From Ilyomonas sp965199905 (GTDB lineage: Bacteria; Bacteroidota; Bacteroidia; Chitinophagales; Chitinophagaceae): a stretch of DNA of 64,000 nt. The notes under the pieces were generated by a model that worked only from the letters and a program-made list of their open reading frames with translations, made no database searches and was not told the origin of the DNA. This document shows, piece after piece, positions 26,321 through 36,243 of this stretch; positions within the stretch are counted from its first letter, which is position 1, and the number at the start of each line of letters is the position of its first letter. Location: contig OZ241366.1 of the NCBI GenBank assembly GCA_965199905.1, positions 1,736,001-1,800,000 on the forward strand. Reading direction: 5' to 3'. The translations under genes and the position numbers were made by a program.

Positions 26321-28768
26321 CTACTCCGTCCGTAAACTCTTTACCGGGTTCATCATTGCAGCTTTAATTGCCTGAAAGGAAACGGTTAGTAACGCAAATA
26401 AAATGGCGGCTATTCCTGCCAGTGCGAACATCCACCATTCTATCTGTATGCGGTAAGCAAAGTTGAGCAGCCATTTATTCATTGCATACCACGTTATCGG
26501 TACCGCAGTCGTGATGGCGATGATGATGAGAATCACATAATCTTTGGACAACATCTGGACAATACCGGCAACGGAAGCGCCCAGCACTTTGCGGATGCCG
26601 ATTTCTTTGGTGCGTTGAAAAGCAGTGAGCACAGAAAGCCCGAACAAGCCAAGACAACTGATGAAAATAGAAATAGCAGTCGCTACATTGATAAGTCTTG
26701 CCAAGTGCTCTTCCTGCTCGTACATGGCAGCGATGGTTTCATCGTAAAACTTATAAGTAAACGATTCCGGCGGATAAAACTGGTACCACTTTTTTTCGAC
26801 GGCCTTTAAAGTGTTCTGCCATTGTGAAGCATCACCGGATAGTTTGATATTGAAGGAATACAGATTGTCCTTATCGCTTTCAAATGCCATTGGGTCAATG
26901 GTTTTGTAAAAGTTCTGCTGGTGAAAATCACTCACCACACCAACGATGGGAAACTTTTCATTCTCCTGTCCTATCATTTTACCCAAAGCTTGCTGCGGCG
27001 AAGCAAAACCAAACGCATGAAGTGCCGTTTCGTTAATGACAAATTCGTTGGTGGTATCGGAGGCACGCAGGTTTCTGCCAGCCAGCAAAGGAACCTGGTA
27101 TAAGCGCAGGTAATCCGTATCTACCGTTTTCCTGAACACTTCTCTTGTAATTGGTTCTTTACCGTTTGGCACATAATCATACTCACTGCTGGAATAGCCG
27201 TTTTCCATTGGCTGATCGCCGAGCGCAATGCTTTGTATGCCGGGCATCCTCTTCAATTCTGTAAGCAGTGCAAATTGTTTGTTACTGTACTTTTTATCGC
27301 TTACATACTTCCAGGGCACATCTGCCAGCACCACAGCATCTTTGTTAAATCCCATGTCAGTGGTAAGCATGTAATGCAGCTGATTGCCGACAATAAGAGC
27401 GCTTGTTATAAACACCAAAGCAATCACAAACTGAAACACAATGAGCGCTTTCTGCAGGCTGAAGCCGCCTCTTTTTTTGTAGTTGAAGGATGTGTTGCGG
27501 AAGATGCTGATGGCTTTTACTTTGGTAATGAGCCAGCCCGGATACAGACCTGCCAGCAGGGTAACAATCACTGCCAGTACGATGATGAAAGCCAGCAATT
27601 CAATGACGTTGCTTAACGGCTTTACATCCGGCGGAATAATTTCTTTCAATAACCAAAAGCCAAGAACACTAAACAAATAAGCCAGTACACCGGCAACTAA
27701 TGTTGTGATTACGGTTTCGCTTACAAATTGGCCAATCAGTTCAGCCCTGCTGCTGCCTAATGTTTTCCGCACACCAATTTCTTTTGCCCGTTGCGGTATG
27801 CTGGCAATGCTCATATTGATGTAGTTGATGCAAGCCAATAACAGCAGGAACAAAGCAATTCCCAGTAAGCCGTACATCACAGGCTTGCTGGCTTTGCGCA
27901 CATCTCCTTCATTGATATAAGTCGAGAAATGAGATTCGCGCAAAGGCAGCAGTTGATACCAGCGTTTGAACTTAAAATTGTCATTATTCTTCTGCGCCCA
28001 TTCCTTTTGTTTGCCTGCTACGATGCCCTCTATCTGTTTGGTAACGATGGCAGGATTGATTCCCTTTTTCAATTGCAAATACAACTTATCGGAACCATTG
28101 GTGTTCGTCCAGGCATTCAGTTCATAAGCTTTTACCGGAAGCGCACAGAACTCCTGCGTCGTGAATTCGGTGGGCGTTGACAAGTTGGCTACAATGCCGG
28201 TTACTGTTCTCTGTATAGTGTCGCGCGAAGAATAATAAGTGATGGTGTGATTGAGTATTTTTTCGGGAGATAAATTTGGAAAATATTTTTTTGCCCGGCT
28301 TGCCGTTAGCACCACGCTTTCCGGTGCCAGCAAAGCGGTGGCTTTGTTACCTGCCAGCCATTTATATGGCACCATACTAAAATAAGAGGAATCGGTGGCG
28401 GCGATTCCTTCCGGGCCATCCATGGTCAGCGGCTTTCCGGCAGTTGTATTTACCTGTATACTGGTTACCCATTTGCCAAGCAGGGGCGCTACCCTGTCAA
28501 GCCCGGCAATCTGTTCTCTCACACCCTGGTATAAAGGCGCTGAGACACCACCATTGTAAGATTCTTTTTCATCAAAAACAAAACCTGTTATAACACGATA
28601 AATCTGATCCCGGTTTGCAAGGTTCTTATCATAGCTGAACTCATAATCTACAATGCGATAGATAATCCAGCATGCACTGATGCTGATGGCCAAGCCAAAT
28701 ATATTCAGCGCTGTAAACAAACGGTGACGCCATAAGTACCGCAAGGCAGGCGTGATGTATTTCTTCAT
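26321..28768 (-). CDS. FtsX/MacB-type ABC permease, array member 7
   Basis: 815 residues, starting MKKYITPALRYLWRHRLFTA. This opening differs from the M(F/L)xNY start of all other members. TM1 is LNIFGLAISISACWIIYRIV. The first coupling loop is PQRAKEIGVRKTLGSSRAE, the second QRTKEIGIRKVLGASVAG; the end is NPVKSLRTE. PCD2 holds YSSSEYDYVPNGKEPITREV and LAGRNLRASDTTNEFVINE, the GR(N/D) substrate-domain landmark shared by the array. It is the last gene before the 268-base spacer with the inverted repeat and so probably ends the seven-gene upstream unit. With member 6 it is the most divergent. Confidence 0.92.
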   Translation of the reverse strand: MKKYITPALRYLWRHRLFTALNIFGLAISISACWIIYRIVDYEFSYDKNLANRDQIYRVITGFVFDEKESYNGGVSAPLYQGVREQIAGLDRVAPLLGKWVTSIQVNTTAGKPLTMDGPEGIAATDSSYFSMVPYKWLAGNKATALLAPESVVLTASRAKKYFPNLSPEKILNHTITYYSSRDTIQRTVTGIVANLSTPTEFTTQEFCALPVKAYELNAWTNTNGSDKLYLQLKKGINPAIVTKQIEGIVAGKQKEWAQKNNDNFKFKRWYQLLPLRESHFSTYINEGDVRKASKPVMYGLLGIALFLLLLACINYINMSIASIPQRAKEIGVRKTLGSSRAELIGQFVSETVITTLVAGVLAYLFSVLGFWLLKEIIPPDVKPLSNVIELLAFIIVLAVIVTLLAGLYPGWLITKVKAISIFRNTSFNYKKRGGFSLQKALIVFQFVIALVFITSALIVGNQLHYMLTTDMGFNKDAVVLADVPWKYVSDKKYSNKQFALLTELKRMPGIQSIALGDQPMENGYSSSEYDYVPNGKEPITREVFRKTVDTDYLRLYQVPLLAGRNLRASDTTNEFVINETALHAFGFASPQQALGKMIGQENEKFPIVGVVSDFHQQNFYKTIDPMAFESDKDNLYSFNIKLSGDASQWQNTLKAVEKKWYQFYPPESFTYKFYDETIAAMYEQEEHLARLINVATAISIFISCLGLFGLSVLTAFQRTKEIGIRKVLGASVAGIVQMLSKDYVILIIIAITTAVPITWYAMNKWLLNFAYRIQIEWWMFALAGIAAILFALLTVSFQAIKAAMMNPVKSLRTE

Positions 28769-28816
28769 GGTAAACTAGTTTTTATGTATTGGTTTCGAAA
28801 GTTGAATCAACCTTCG

Positions 28817-31216
28817 CTATTCTGTTCGTAAGCTTTTTACCGGGTTGGCAATAGCTGCTTTGATAGTCTGCAAACAAATGAGCACTGTCGTTAGCAATCC
28901 CAGGCAAACAATAGAAATAATAAACGGCGTTGTGGTAATATCTATCCGGTATGCATATTCCTGCAGCCACTTATTCATCATCCAGTAAGCTAACGGGCAG
29001 GCAACTAAAACAGCAATGATGATTACCCATAAAAACTCCTTGATAAATAAAGAAACGATAGCCGGAACGGATGACCCTAACACCTTGCGGATACCGATTT
29101 CTCTGGTGCGCTTTTGAATGCTTGATGATACCAACCCAACAACACCAAGCAGAACAATAACGAGTGCCAGAATGGTCGCTGTGTATGAAGCTTTTTTTAA
29201 CTGTATTTCAGATTGGTACATCTTCAGCAACGTGTCATCCATAAATTTATATTCGAACGGTGCACCCGGCAGTAAAGCGTTCCATTTCTTTTGTATAGCA
29301 TCAACACTTGCGGCAATGTTTCCAGGCTTCAGTTTGAAAGAAAAAAAACGATATACAAAGTCAAAATCCAGGTTAAACATAATAATCGGTGGTACCGATG
29401 TTTGCATAGAGCCAAAATGAAAATTATTGGTAACGCCATTTACTACAAACACTTCCGGATTGCCGGGAATTTTTACCTGTTGCCCGATGGCTTCTTTTGC
29501 ATTGCTAAATCCTAAAGCTTTAACGGCAGCTTCATTGAGAATCACTTTTAAAGAATCAAGCCTGTGACCCTGGAATGCATTGCCCGCTATAATTGGTATT
29601 TGATACAGCGATAAAAAGTTTTCATCGTTCTCTAAGATAGCGGCTGCAATGGCGTGAGTCGAATCGCTGCCCATCCTAAACAGCGGCACATTATTGCTGT
29701 TATTACCATCCGGTATTTCGAAAGAAAGCGACGCCTGGCTAACATGAGGCATGGCAGCAAATTCGTTTCGTATCACTTTCATTTTGTCCACGCCTTTTTG
29801 CGACCAGTCTCTTGGCAGTTGTGCTGAAAGAATGAAATCTTTATTATAACCAAGATCACTTTTCAGAAATAAACTGATTTGTTGTGAAATGACAATGGCA
29901 CCAATGAAGGCAACCGTTGCTGTGATAAACTGGAATGTGGTAAGCGACTTTCGTAATAGCACATTATCTTTTACAGAGGAAAGCTTCCCTTTTAATGAAT
30001 CAACAGACTTTACAGATGACAACACAAAAGCGGGGTAAATACCAGCCGCAAAGCCAATCAGAAGAACAAACAGGAAAGGAAGTATAATAAAGTAAGAAGG
30101 AAAATCTGTGAGCGCAGGAAGCGGATGAATTAATATGTTGCTGAACAGATTTTGTGTAATCAAATAAATAACGCACGCAAACAGCATTGCTATAAAAACA
30201 ATGATAATGGATTCAATCAGGAACTGCATTATCAGGTTTCTTTTCAAGCCACCTAATACTTTTCTCACGCCCATTTCACGCATTCTTGCAGCAGAGCGGC
30301 TTACAGACATGTTGATGAAATTAATAACCGCCATCAGCAAGACAAACAAAGCGATTGCCGATAAGGCATACAGCATGTTTTTTATCAAGCCGTTGTTTGC
30401 TTTTAAATAAAAATCTTTTAGCTGAACAAGCTCCGGCTTTAAATCAGCAGCTACCTGTGGCAGTGCATTTTGCTTGATAAGATGAGCAAGTGGTTGCGCA
30501 AGCTGTTTAGGTGAAACGCCTTTCTGTAATTCAATATAACTGGCAATATGAGGATTTTGCCAATCCATGTTCCTTCCAAAAAAAGCAAGATTAGAAGTTG
30601 CCACATAAAAATCTCCGGCATAACCATCAACCAGGTTTGTAACAGAATTATTTGAAAATTTATTCAGCACACCGGTAATCAAAAAATCATGTTTTGAACC
30701 TGAAAAATTTTCGATGGTAATGGTTTGTCCAACCACATCTGTTTTGCCAAAATACTTCACTGCTTTATCCATTGTTATGACAACAGAAAACGGATACTGC
30801 AAAGCTGTTGCTGCATTGCCATACAGCAGCGGGAACCCATACATACCAAGTAATGTGCTGTCGCCGATCTGTACATTTTCCCGGAAGCTCTTATCACCTT
30901 TTGAGATATTGGACGTAATGCCATCATACCTGTAAAAATCAGCAACCAGATTGGGATAGTTTTGTTGTAACGCTTTAGCAAGCGGACCTAAACTTGACAG
31001 AAAAAAACCTTCGTTCGGGTTTTTCCAGTTGCTTTGAATAATATATTGCCTGTCTGCATTTTTCAAATTGGTATTCACCTGCAACTCACTCCATACATAA
31101 GCTGCAATCAGCAATGTGAAAGCTATACCGATAGACAAGCCAACGATATTTATAAAAGAATAAATACGGTTCTTAACAATGTTCCGCCAGGCTATTTTGA
31201 GATAATTCGCAAACAT
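28817..31216 (-). CDS. FtsX/MacB-type ABC permease, array member 6
   Basis: 799 residues, starting MFANYLKIAWRNIVKNRIYS. The first loop reads RMREMGVRKVLGGLKRN (other members have RAKEVG/IG), and the second KRTREIGIRKVLGSS. Before it comes LALVIVLLGVVGLVSSSIQ in place of the common FISCLGLFGLA, so the TM6 region has diverged. The end NPVKSLRTE is kept. PCD2 has SLSFEIPDGNNSNNVPLFRM. The changes at both loops that would touch the ATPase are conservative, so it is likely functional. Spacers to members 5 and 7 are 50 and 48 bases. Confidence 0.92.
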   Translation of the reverse strand: MFANYLKIAWRNIVKNRIYSFINIVGLSIGIAFTLLIAAYVWSELQVNTNLKNADRQYIIQSNWKNPNEGFFLSSLGPLAKALQQNYPNLVADFYRYDGITSNISKGDKSFRENVQIGDSTLLGMYGFPLLYGNAATALQYPFSVVITMDKAVKYFGKTDVVGQTITIENFSGSKHDFLITGVLNKFSNNSVTNLVDGYAGDFYVATSNLAFFGRNMDWQNPHIASYIELQKGVSPKQLAQPLAHLIKQNALPQVAADLKPELVQLKDFYLKANNGLIKNMLYALSAIALFVLLMAVINFINMSVSRSAARMREMGVRKVLGGLKRNLIMQFLIESIIIVFIAMLFACVIYLITQNLFSNILIHPLPALTDFPSYFIILPFLFVLLIGFAAGIYPAFVLSSVKSVDSLKGKLSSVKDNVLLRKSLTTFQFITATVAFIGAIVISQQISLFLKSDLGYNKDFILSAQLPRDWSQKGVDKMKVIRNEFAAMPHVSQASLSFEIPDGNNSNNVPLFRMGSDSTHAIAAAILENDENFLSLYQIPIIAGNAFQGHRLDSLKVILNEAAVKALGFSNAKEAIGQQVKIPGNPEVFVVNGVTNNFHFGSMQTSVPPIIMFNLDFDFVYRFFSFKLKPGNIAASVDAIQKKWNALLPGAPFEYKFMDDTLLKMYQSEIQLKKASYTATILALVIVLLGVVGLVSSSIQKRTREIGIRKVLGSSVPAIVSLFIKEFLWVIIIAVLVACPLAYWMMNKWLQEYAYRIDITTTPFIISIVCLGLLTTVLICLQTIKAAIANPVKSLRTE

Positions 31217-31266
31217 GATTATGCAATTTTTATATTCGAAAAGGTCTTACTCATCATTCACTTATC

Positions 31267-33726
31267 TTATTCTGTTCGCAAGCTCTTCACCGGGTTTGCT
31301 ATGGCAGCTTTAATTGCCTGGAAACTTATTGTTAGCAATGCAATTATTATTGCAGACAATCCACCTACAGCAAACAACCACCAACTGATGCTGATGCGGT
31401 ATGCATAATCCTGTAGCCATTGGTGCATAAAATACCAGGCAAGCGGTGTAGCGATTGCAAAAGCAATCGTGATAAGCAATACAAACTCTTTTGAAAATAA
31501 ATACACGATATTGCCTGCAGAAGCCCCAAGCACTTTGCGAATGCCGACTTCTTTTATTCGCTGCACTGACATGAAAGATGAGAGCCCATATAATCCAAGA
31601 CAGCTTAGGAAGATAGCGATGGCTGCGAAAATTTTATACAATTGCGCTAATTGATTTTCCTGTTTGTAAAAGCTTACTATTTTATCATCCAAAAACCTGT
31701 ATTCATACACAGAATTTGGAAGTGCTTGCTGCCATATTTTTTTGATGGCTTGCATGGTTGCCGCCATGTTGGTGGTGGAAAGTTTTATAGAAACCTGGCG
31801 GTACATAGTACCGTTTGTGGAGATAAGCAACGGCGCAAGGCTTTGGCGCAAAGACCTGTCATTAAAATCTCTCACTACGCCAACCACAGGGCATTTTATT
31901 AACCCACTCAACATACTTATTTCTTTGCCAATTACATCTTCCGGCTTTTTAAACCCTAAACTTTTCATGAATGATTCATTCACTAAAAATTCCTGTGTGT
32001 AACCGGAAGGTTTCAAATTTCTCCCGGCTACCAGTTGTAATTTATAAGTGGGCACATAATCATTATCCACGAATTTGCTGATAGCCTTGAAATCCGCATC
32101 CTTTAATGCATGGTCAAATTTGAATGTCGTAAACATATTATTATCATCTTCCATCGGGGAGTTGGAATTGAAGCTTACTGACCGTGCCCCGTTTTGCAAC
32201 AACTGCTGCTTTAAATAATCAGTCTGCTTATCGCCGGTACTATCCGGGCGATAAGGAATATTTACGATGGCATCTCTATCAAAACCCGGCGGTTGATTCA
32301 TAAAATAATTCATTTGCTGAACAATGATGAGTGTGCCGATAATGAGCGCCTGTGCAATAATGAATTGAAACACGACCAATCCCCTTCTTAATGAAATTCC
32401 TTTTGATGTATTTGCGGCGAGCTTACTCTTTAAAGCAGTAACAGGATTGAAGCGTGACAACACAATGGAAGGATAAAAACCGGCAAGTGCCGTTACAACA
32501 ATTATTACAGCTAAAAGAAATAAAATAATTAAGGGATTAATGAATATCCTGAATGAAAGCGAAAGCTCTAACAACTGATTTATATAAGGCAGTGCAAGCA
32601 ATGTAATAACTATTGAAAGCACGACAGCAATGATAACGATCAAAAATGTTTCAACGATAAACTGGATCCGCAATTGAGATTTATTACTTCCCAAAACTTT
32701 TCTTATACCTACTTCCTTTGCACGATTCACAGCTTGTGCAGTGGAGAGGTTGATAAAGTTTACGCAGGCAATTAACAGGATAAATGCTGCAATAAGCCAC
32801 AATACATTGAGCAGTTCGTGGCTTATTGTTTTGTTACTGTAATTGCCTGCTGCTGCATTGTAATGTACAGCGCTTAAAGGTTGAATAATATAGCTCTCCT
32901 TGTTATCGGCAGGTTGTACTTTTCGCGCGTATGCGCTTAATTGTTGATTGAAATTGTCAACAGAAATATTCGGCGGCAACAAAACATAGCAACCAAAATC
33001 AGGTGATGTTCCCTTCCAGCCGGGTTGTTGAAATCCGTATTGCTTATCACCGGTAAAATCTGTTCCATAAGCAACTACAAGTTTTAGCTGAAAGTCAGTA
33101 TTTGCCGGTATAGTTGCGAGAATACCTGACACTTTCAGCGTTACTGGCGGAAACTGAAATAATCCTGCGTCTATGCTATAAAACCCTGTTAGCTTAATGG
33201 TTTTGCCCATTGCTGCTTTCCAGTCACCAAAATATGTTTCTGCAATCTCTTTTGTAAGCAATACATTGTTTGGATCTTTTAATGATTCATACGATCCTGC
33301 AAGCAGCGGAAAATTAAACATGCTAAAGAATGAAGGCGAGGTATAAAATACACCGCTTTGCTCTTTAAATTTTTTTACGGGAGTTCCGTTACCATTAAGT
33401 ACCTGTAACTCATCGTTGTGGCTTGCATAAACAGGAGCTACCTGTTCAAGCTGGGGAAAAGCCGTTTTCAAACCTTCGGGCATTGGAAAAGGAACATTTT
33501 TTCCATAAGAAACAGTTTCTGCACCTGCATGATGAGATTCAGTCAATACACGATAGATGCGATCTTTCTTTGCATGAAAGGCATCAAAGCTTGTTTGATA
33601 TTGAATGATTATAAAGATCATCATACAAACTGCAATGCCAACCGCCAGCCCGGCAATATTGATAATGGTGTAATTCCGGTTACGGATCAAACTTCTGAAT
33701 GCAGTTTTGAAATAGTTTTTGAACAT
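31267..33726 (-). CDS. FtsX/MacB-type ABC permease, array member 5
   Basis: 819 residues, the longest, starting MFKNYFKTAFRSLIRNRNYT. Loops: NRAKEVGIRKVLGSNKS and QRIKEVGIRKVLGASAGN. It is clearly the sister of member 3. Both have VTALKSK or IQALKSK followed by SLRRGLVVFQFIIAQ, the QQMNYF/QQMQFF segment, and a PCD2 with asparagine/methionine-rich SVSFNSNSPMEDDNNM. That relation between non-adjacent genes means the array did not grow only by copying the neighbour. The predicted topology is the same eight TMs with two large periplasmic domains. Confidence 0.92.
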   Translation of the reverse strand: MFKNYFKTAFRSLIRNRNYTIINIAGLAVGIAVCMMIFIIIQYQTSFDAFHAKKDRIYRVLTESHHAGAETVSYGKNVPFPMPEGLKTAFPQLEQVAPVYASHNDELQVLNGNGTPVKKFKEQSGVFYTSPSFFSMFNFPLLAGSYESLKDPNNVLLTKEIAETYFGDWKAAMGKTIKLTGFYSIDAGLFQFPPVTLKVSGILATIPANTDFQLKLVVAYGTDFTGDKQYGFQQPGWKGTSPDFGCYVLLPPNISVDNFNQQLSAYARKVQPADNKESYIIQPLSAVHYNAAAGNYSNKTISHELLNVLWLIAAFILLIACVNFINLSTAQAVNRAKEVGIRKVLGSNKSQLRIQFIVETFLIVIIAVVLSIVITLLALPYINQLLELSLSFRIFINPLIILFLLAVIIVVTALAGFYPSIVLSRFNPVTALKSKLAANTSKGISLRRGLVVFQFIIAQALIIGTLIIVQQMNYFMNQPPGFDRDAIVNIPYRPDSTGDKQTDYLKQQLLQNGARSVSFNSNSPMEDDNNMFTTFKFDHALKDADFKAISKFVDNDYVPTYKLQLVAGRNLKPSGYTQEFLVNESFMKSLGFKKPEDVIGKEISMLSGLIKCPVVGVVRDFNDRSLRQSLAPLLISTNGTMYRQVSIKLSTTNMAATMQAIKKIWQQALPNSVYEYRFLDDKIVSFYKQENQLAQLYKIFAAIAIFLSCLGLYGLSSFMSVQRIKEVGIRKVLGASAGNIVYLFSKEFVLLITIAFAIATPLAWYFMHQWLQDYAYRISISWWLFAVGGLSAIIIALLTISFQAIKAAIANPVKSLRTE

Positions 33727-33774
33727 GGCTGTTACTTATGATTTATTAATTTCTTCACTCATTACTCACTTTCC

Positions 33775-36153
33775 TCATTCTGTCCGCAAACTTTTCACCG
33801 GGTTCATCAATGCAGCTTTTATGGCTTTTACACTTACGGTAATAAATGCAATTCCAAACGTGATGGCAGCCGCTGATAAGAATATCCAAACGCTCAATGA
33901 AGTTTGATACGCAAAGTTTTGAAGCCAGCTATGCATCACGTAATAACCAAGCGGCAAGGCAATACAAGTGGCTATCAGCACTGGTTTCAGCAAGTCTTTC
34001 GACAGCAGCACAACAATGTTCTGCACGGATGAGCCGAGCACTTTTCTGACTCCGATTTCCTTAATGCGTTTTGTAGCTGTGAAAGAAGCTAACCCAAACA
34101 ATCCTAAACATGCCACAAAAATGGCAAGCCCGGCAAACACGCTGAGTATCGTTTGCTGGCGCAGATCGCTCCTGTAAAGCTCATCAAACTTCTGATCGAG
34201 AAAAGTATATTCCAGCGGATAAGAAGGCGCGGCTTTGGCGTATTCATTTTTTATGGTTGCCATACCCGCTTCCAGATTACCAGACCTGATTTTTATCAGC
34301 ATCGACCGCCAGTCCTCACCTCCTGACACCACAAGTGGTTCTATATTTTCTTTTAAAGAACGAAAATTAAAGTCTTCCAGCACACCTGTTACACGCCGCT
34401 TATGATCGTCGCGCACTGTGTTTTGCATCCATTTGCCAATGGCTTGTTCGGGTGTCCAGCCAAGCTTGTTTGCCGCAGTTCTGTTAATTAAAACAGCATC
34501 CGCACTATCGGTTGCAAACTGCAGCGAGAAGTCTCTGCCGGCAATGACTTTTAAGCCCAATGTTTTTACAAAATCAACATCAGCAAACTCGCTTCCCGAC
34601 AGCCATTTTTCGGGATGTCCTTCCACATCGAACATCTGTTTATCGAAGAAGCCACCCGGCTCGCCCGACATGAGCGACACTGATGCAATGGCGCTGTTGT
34701 TTTGCAGGTTTGTTTTAAAAGATTGCCGGTTGTTATAGAAGTCTTCATTGTCTATCGGTATCACCATCGTTTGCTCTTTATCATAACCGAGTTGTTTGTT
34801 TTTTACAAAACTCATCTGGTTATAAATCACGATAACGCCTACTATTAAAAACACCGAAATGCTGAACTGTATAACAACAAGAGCCTGCCGGAAAGCAGAG
34901 CCACCTTTGCCCAGGCGCAGCTTACCCTTGAGCGCCTGCACCGGTGAAAAGGACGAAAGAAAAAACGCAGGATAACTGCCGGCTAAGAAACCAACAATGA
35001 CAATAACACCAATGAGAAAAAGATACAGGTAAGCGGTATTCCACGAAACGGTCAGCGTATATCCTAACAGGTCATTATACCAGGGCATTAATAAAAGCAA
35101 TAACCCGACAGAAAGCAGGCAGGAAATAGCTGACAACAACACAGACTCGCCAATAAACTGCCATACAAGGTTATTGCGCATGGCGCCCAATACTTTGCGC
35201 AAGCCTACTTCTTTACTGCGCTCAACGGCACGAATGGTAGATAAGTTCATAAAGTTGATGCAGGCAATCAGCAATATCAAAATTGCAATGGAAAGAAAGA
35301 TATAAACCACTTTTTTATCGCCATGCTTTACACTATCAAAAGCCGCTTCCTCGAAATAAACATCATTCATAGCCACAAGCGATAATGAAAATTTATAGCC
35401 ATACTTCTTCATGTCTTCGCCCATGTATTTAGTCATGAACTGAGGCAATTGTTTTTCTATATCTTCCTTCTTCGTACCTGGATTCAGCGTAACGTAAGTG
35501 TACATAGCATTATTGATCCATGTGGTCATGTTGCCGCTGTTTTTATAATTCTCCAATGGCACGATCAGATCAAAATCAAGATGAGAGTTTGAAGGCACAT
35601 CCTTCGCAATACCTGTTACCAGCAAGGGCAGTTTTTTATCTAGTTCAATTGTTTTACCTATCGCTTTATCTGCACTTCCAAAATACTTTTTTGCTGTGCG
35701 TTCTGTAAGCACCACGCTGTTTGGATTCTTCAAAACGGTTGCTGCATCGCCCTTCAACAAAGGAAAGGTGAAGATGTCGAAGAAATTTGCATCCACATCA
35801 TACACTTTCTTTTCATGAAAAGACTTGTTACCAATTGTTACCAGATCATCCGTGGGATTTACACGAACGGCTTTCTGTATTTGTCCTTTAAAATCGTTGA
35901 GCAAAGCTGGTGCATAAGGACCCGACAAATAGGCTACACTTGCGGCTTTTCCTTCGTTGTCAAACTCACGCATCACCCGGTAAATGTTCTTCCCGTTCTT
36001 ATGAAAATTATCTACGCTGAATTCATTCATGATGAACAGGAATATCATGAGACATACGGTAATACCGATGGTTAAGCCAAGGATATTAATGAGTGAGAAC
36101 ACTTTGTTTTTCGCCAGGTTTCGCCACGCGATAATCAGATAATTTTTAAACAT
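33775..36153 (-). CDS. FtsX/MacB-type ABC permease, array member 4
   Basis: 792 residues, starting MFKNYLIIAWRNLAKNKVFS. The first loop is RSKEVGLRKVLGAMRNN, the second KRIKEIGVRKVLGSSVQN; the end is NPVKSLRTE. PCD2 carries SLMSGEPGGFFDKQMFDVEG and VIAGRDFSLQFATDSADAV. The second block resembles member 2 (GRNFSERFPTDS) and member 9 (GRDFSRDFATDS). TM5 lies in ALVVIQFSISVFLIVGVIVI. A short 48-base spacer leads to member 5 and a 90-base one separates it from member 3; no promoter or terminator signal was seen in either. Confidence 0.92.
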   Translation of the reverse strand: MFKNYLIIAWRNLAKNKVFSLINILGLTIGITVCLMIFLFIMNEFSVDNFHKNGKNIYRVMREFDNEGKAASVAYLSGPYAPALLNDFKGQIQKAVRVNPTDDLVTIGNKSFHEKKVYDVDANFFDIFTFPLLKGDAATVLKNPNSVVLTERTAKKYFGSADKAIGKTIELDKKLPLLVTGIAKDVPSNSHLDFDLIVPLENYKNSGNMTTWINNAMYTYVTLNPGTKKEDIEKQLPQFMTKYMGEDMKKYGYKFSLSLVAMNDVYFEEAAFDSVKHGDKKVVYIFLSIAILILLIACINFMNLSTIRAVERSKEVGLRKVLGAMRNNLVWQFIGESVLLSAISCLLSVGLLLLLMPWYNDLLGYTLTVSWNTAYLYLFLIGVIVIVGFLAGSYPAFFLSSFSPVQALKGKLRLGKGGSAFRQALVVIQFSISVFLIVGVIVIYNQMSFVKNKQLGYDKEQTMVIPIDNEDFYNNRQSFKTNLQNNSAIASVSLMSGEPGGFFDKQMFDVEGHPEKWLSGSEFADVDFVKTLGLKVIAGRDFSLQFATDSADAVLINRTAANKLGWTPEQAIGKWMQNTVRDDHKRRVTGVLEDFNFRSLKENIEPLVVSGGEDWRSMLIKIRSGNLEAGMATIKNEYAKAAPSYPLEYTFLDQKFDELYRSDLRQQTILSVFAGLAIFVACLGLFGLASFTATKRIKEIGVRKVLGSSVQNIVVLLSKDLLKPVLIATCIALPLGYYVMHSWLQNFAYQTSLSVWIFLSAAAITFGIAFITVSVKAIKAALMNPVKSLRTE

Positions 36154-36243
36154 GATGACAGTATTAAATTGATGTTTACTCTTATACCTTTTGTATCTCT
36201 TATTCTTAATTATGCACTACTCACAATTCACTATTCACTTTTC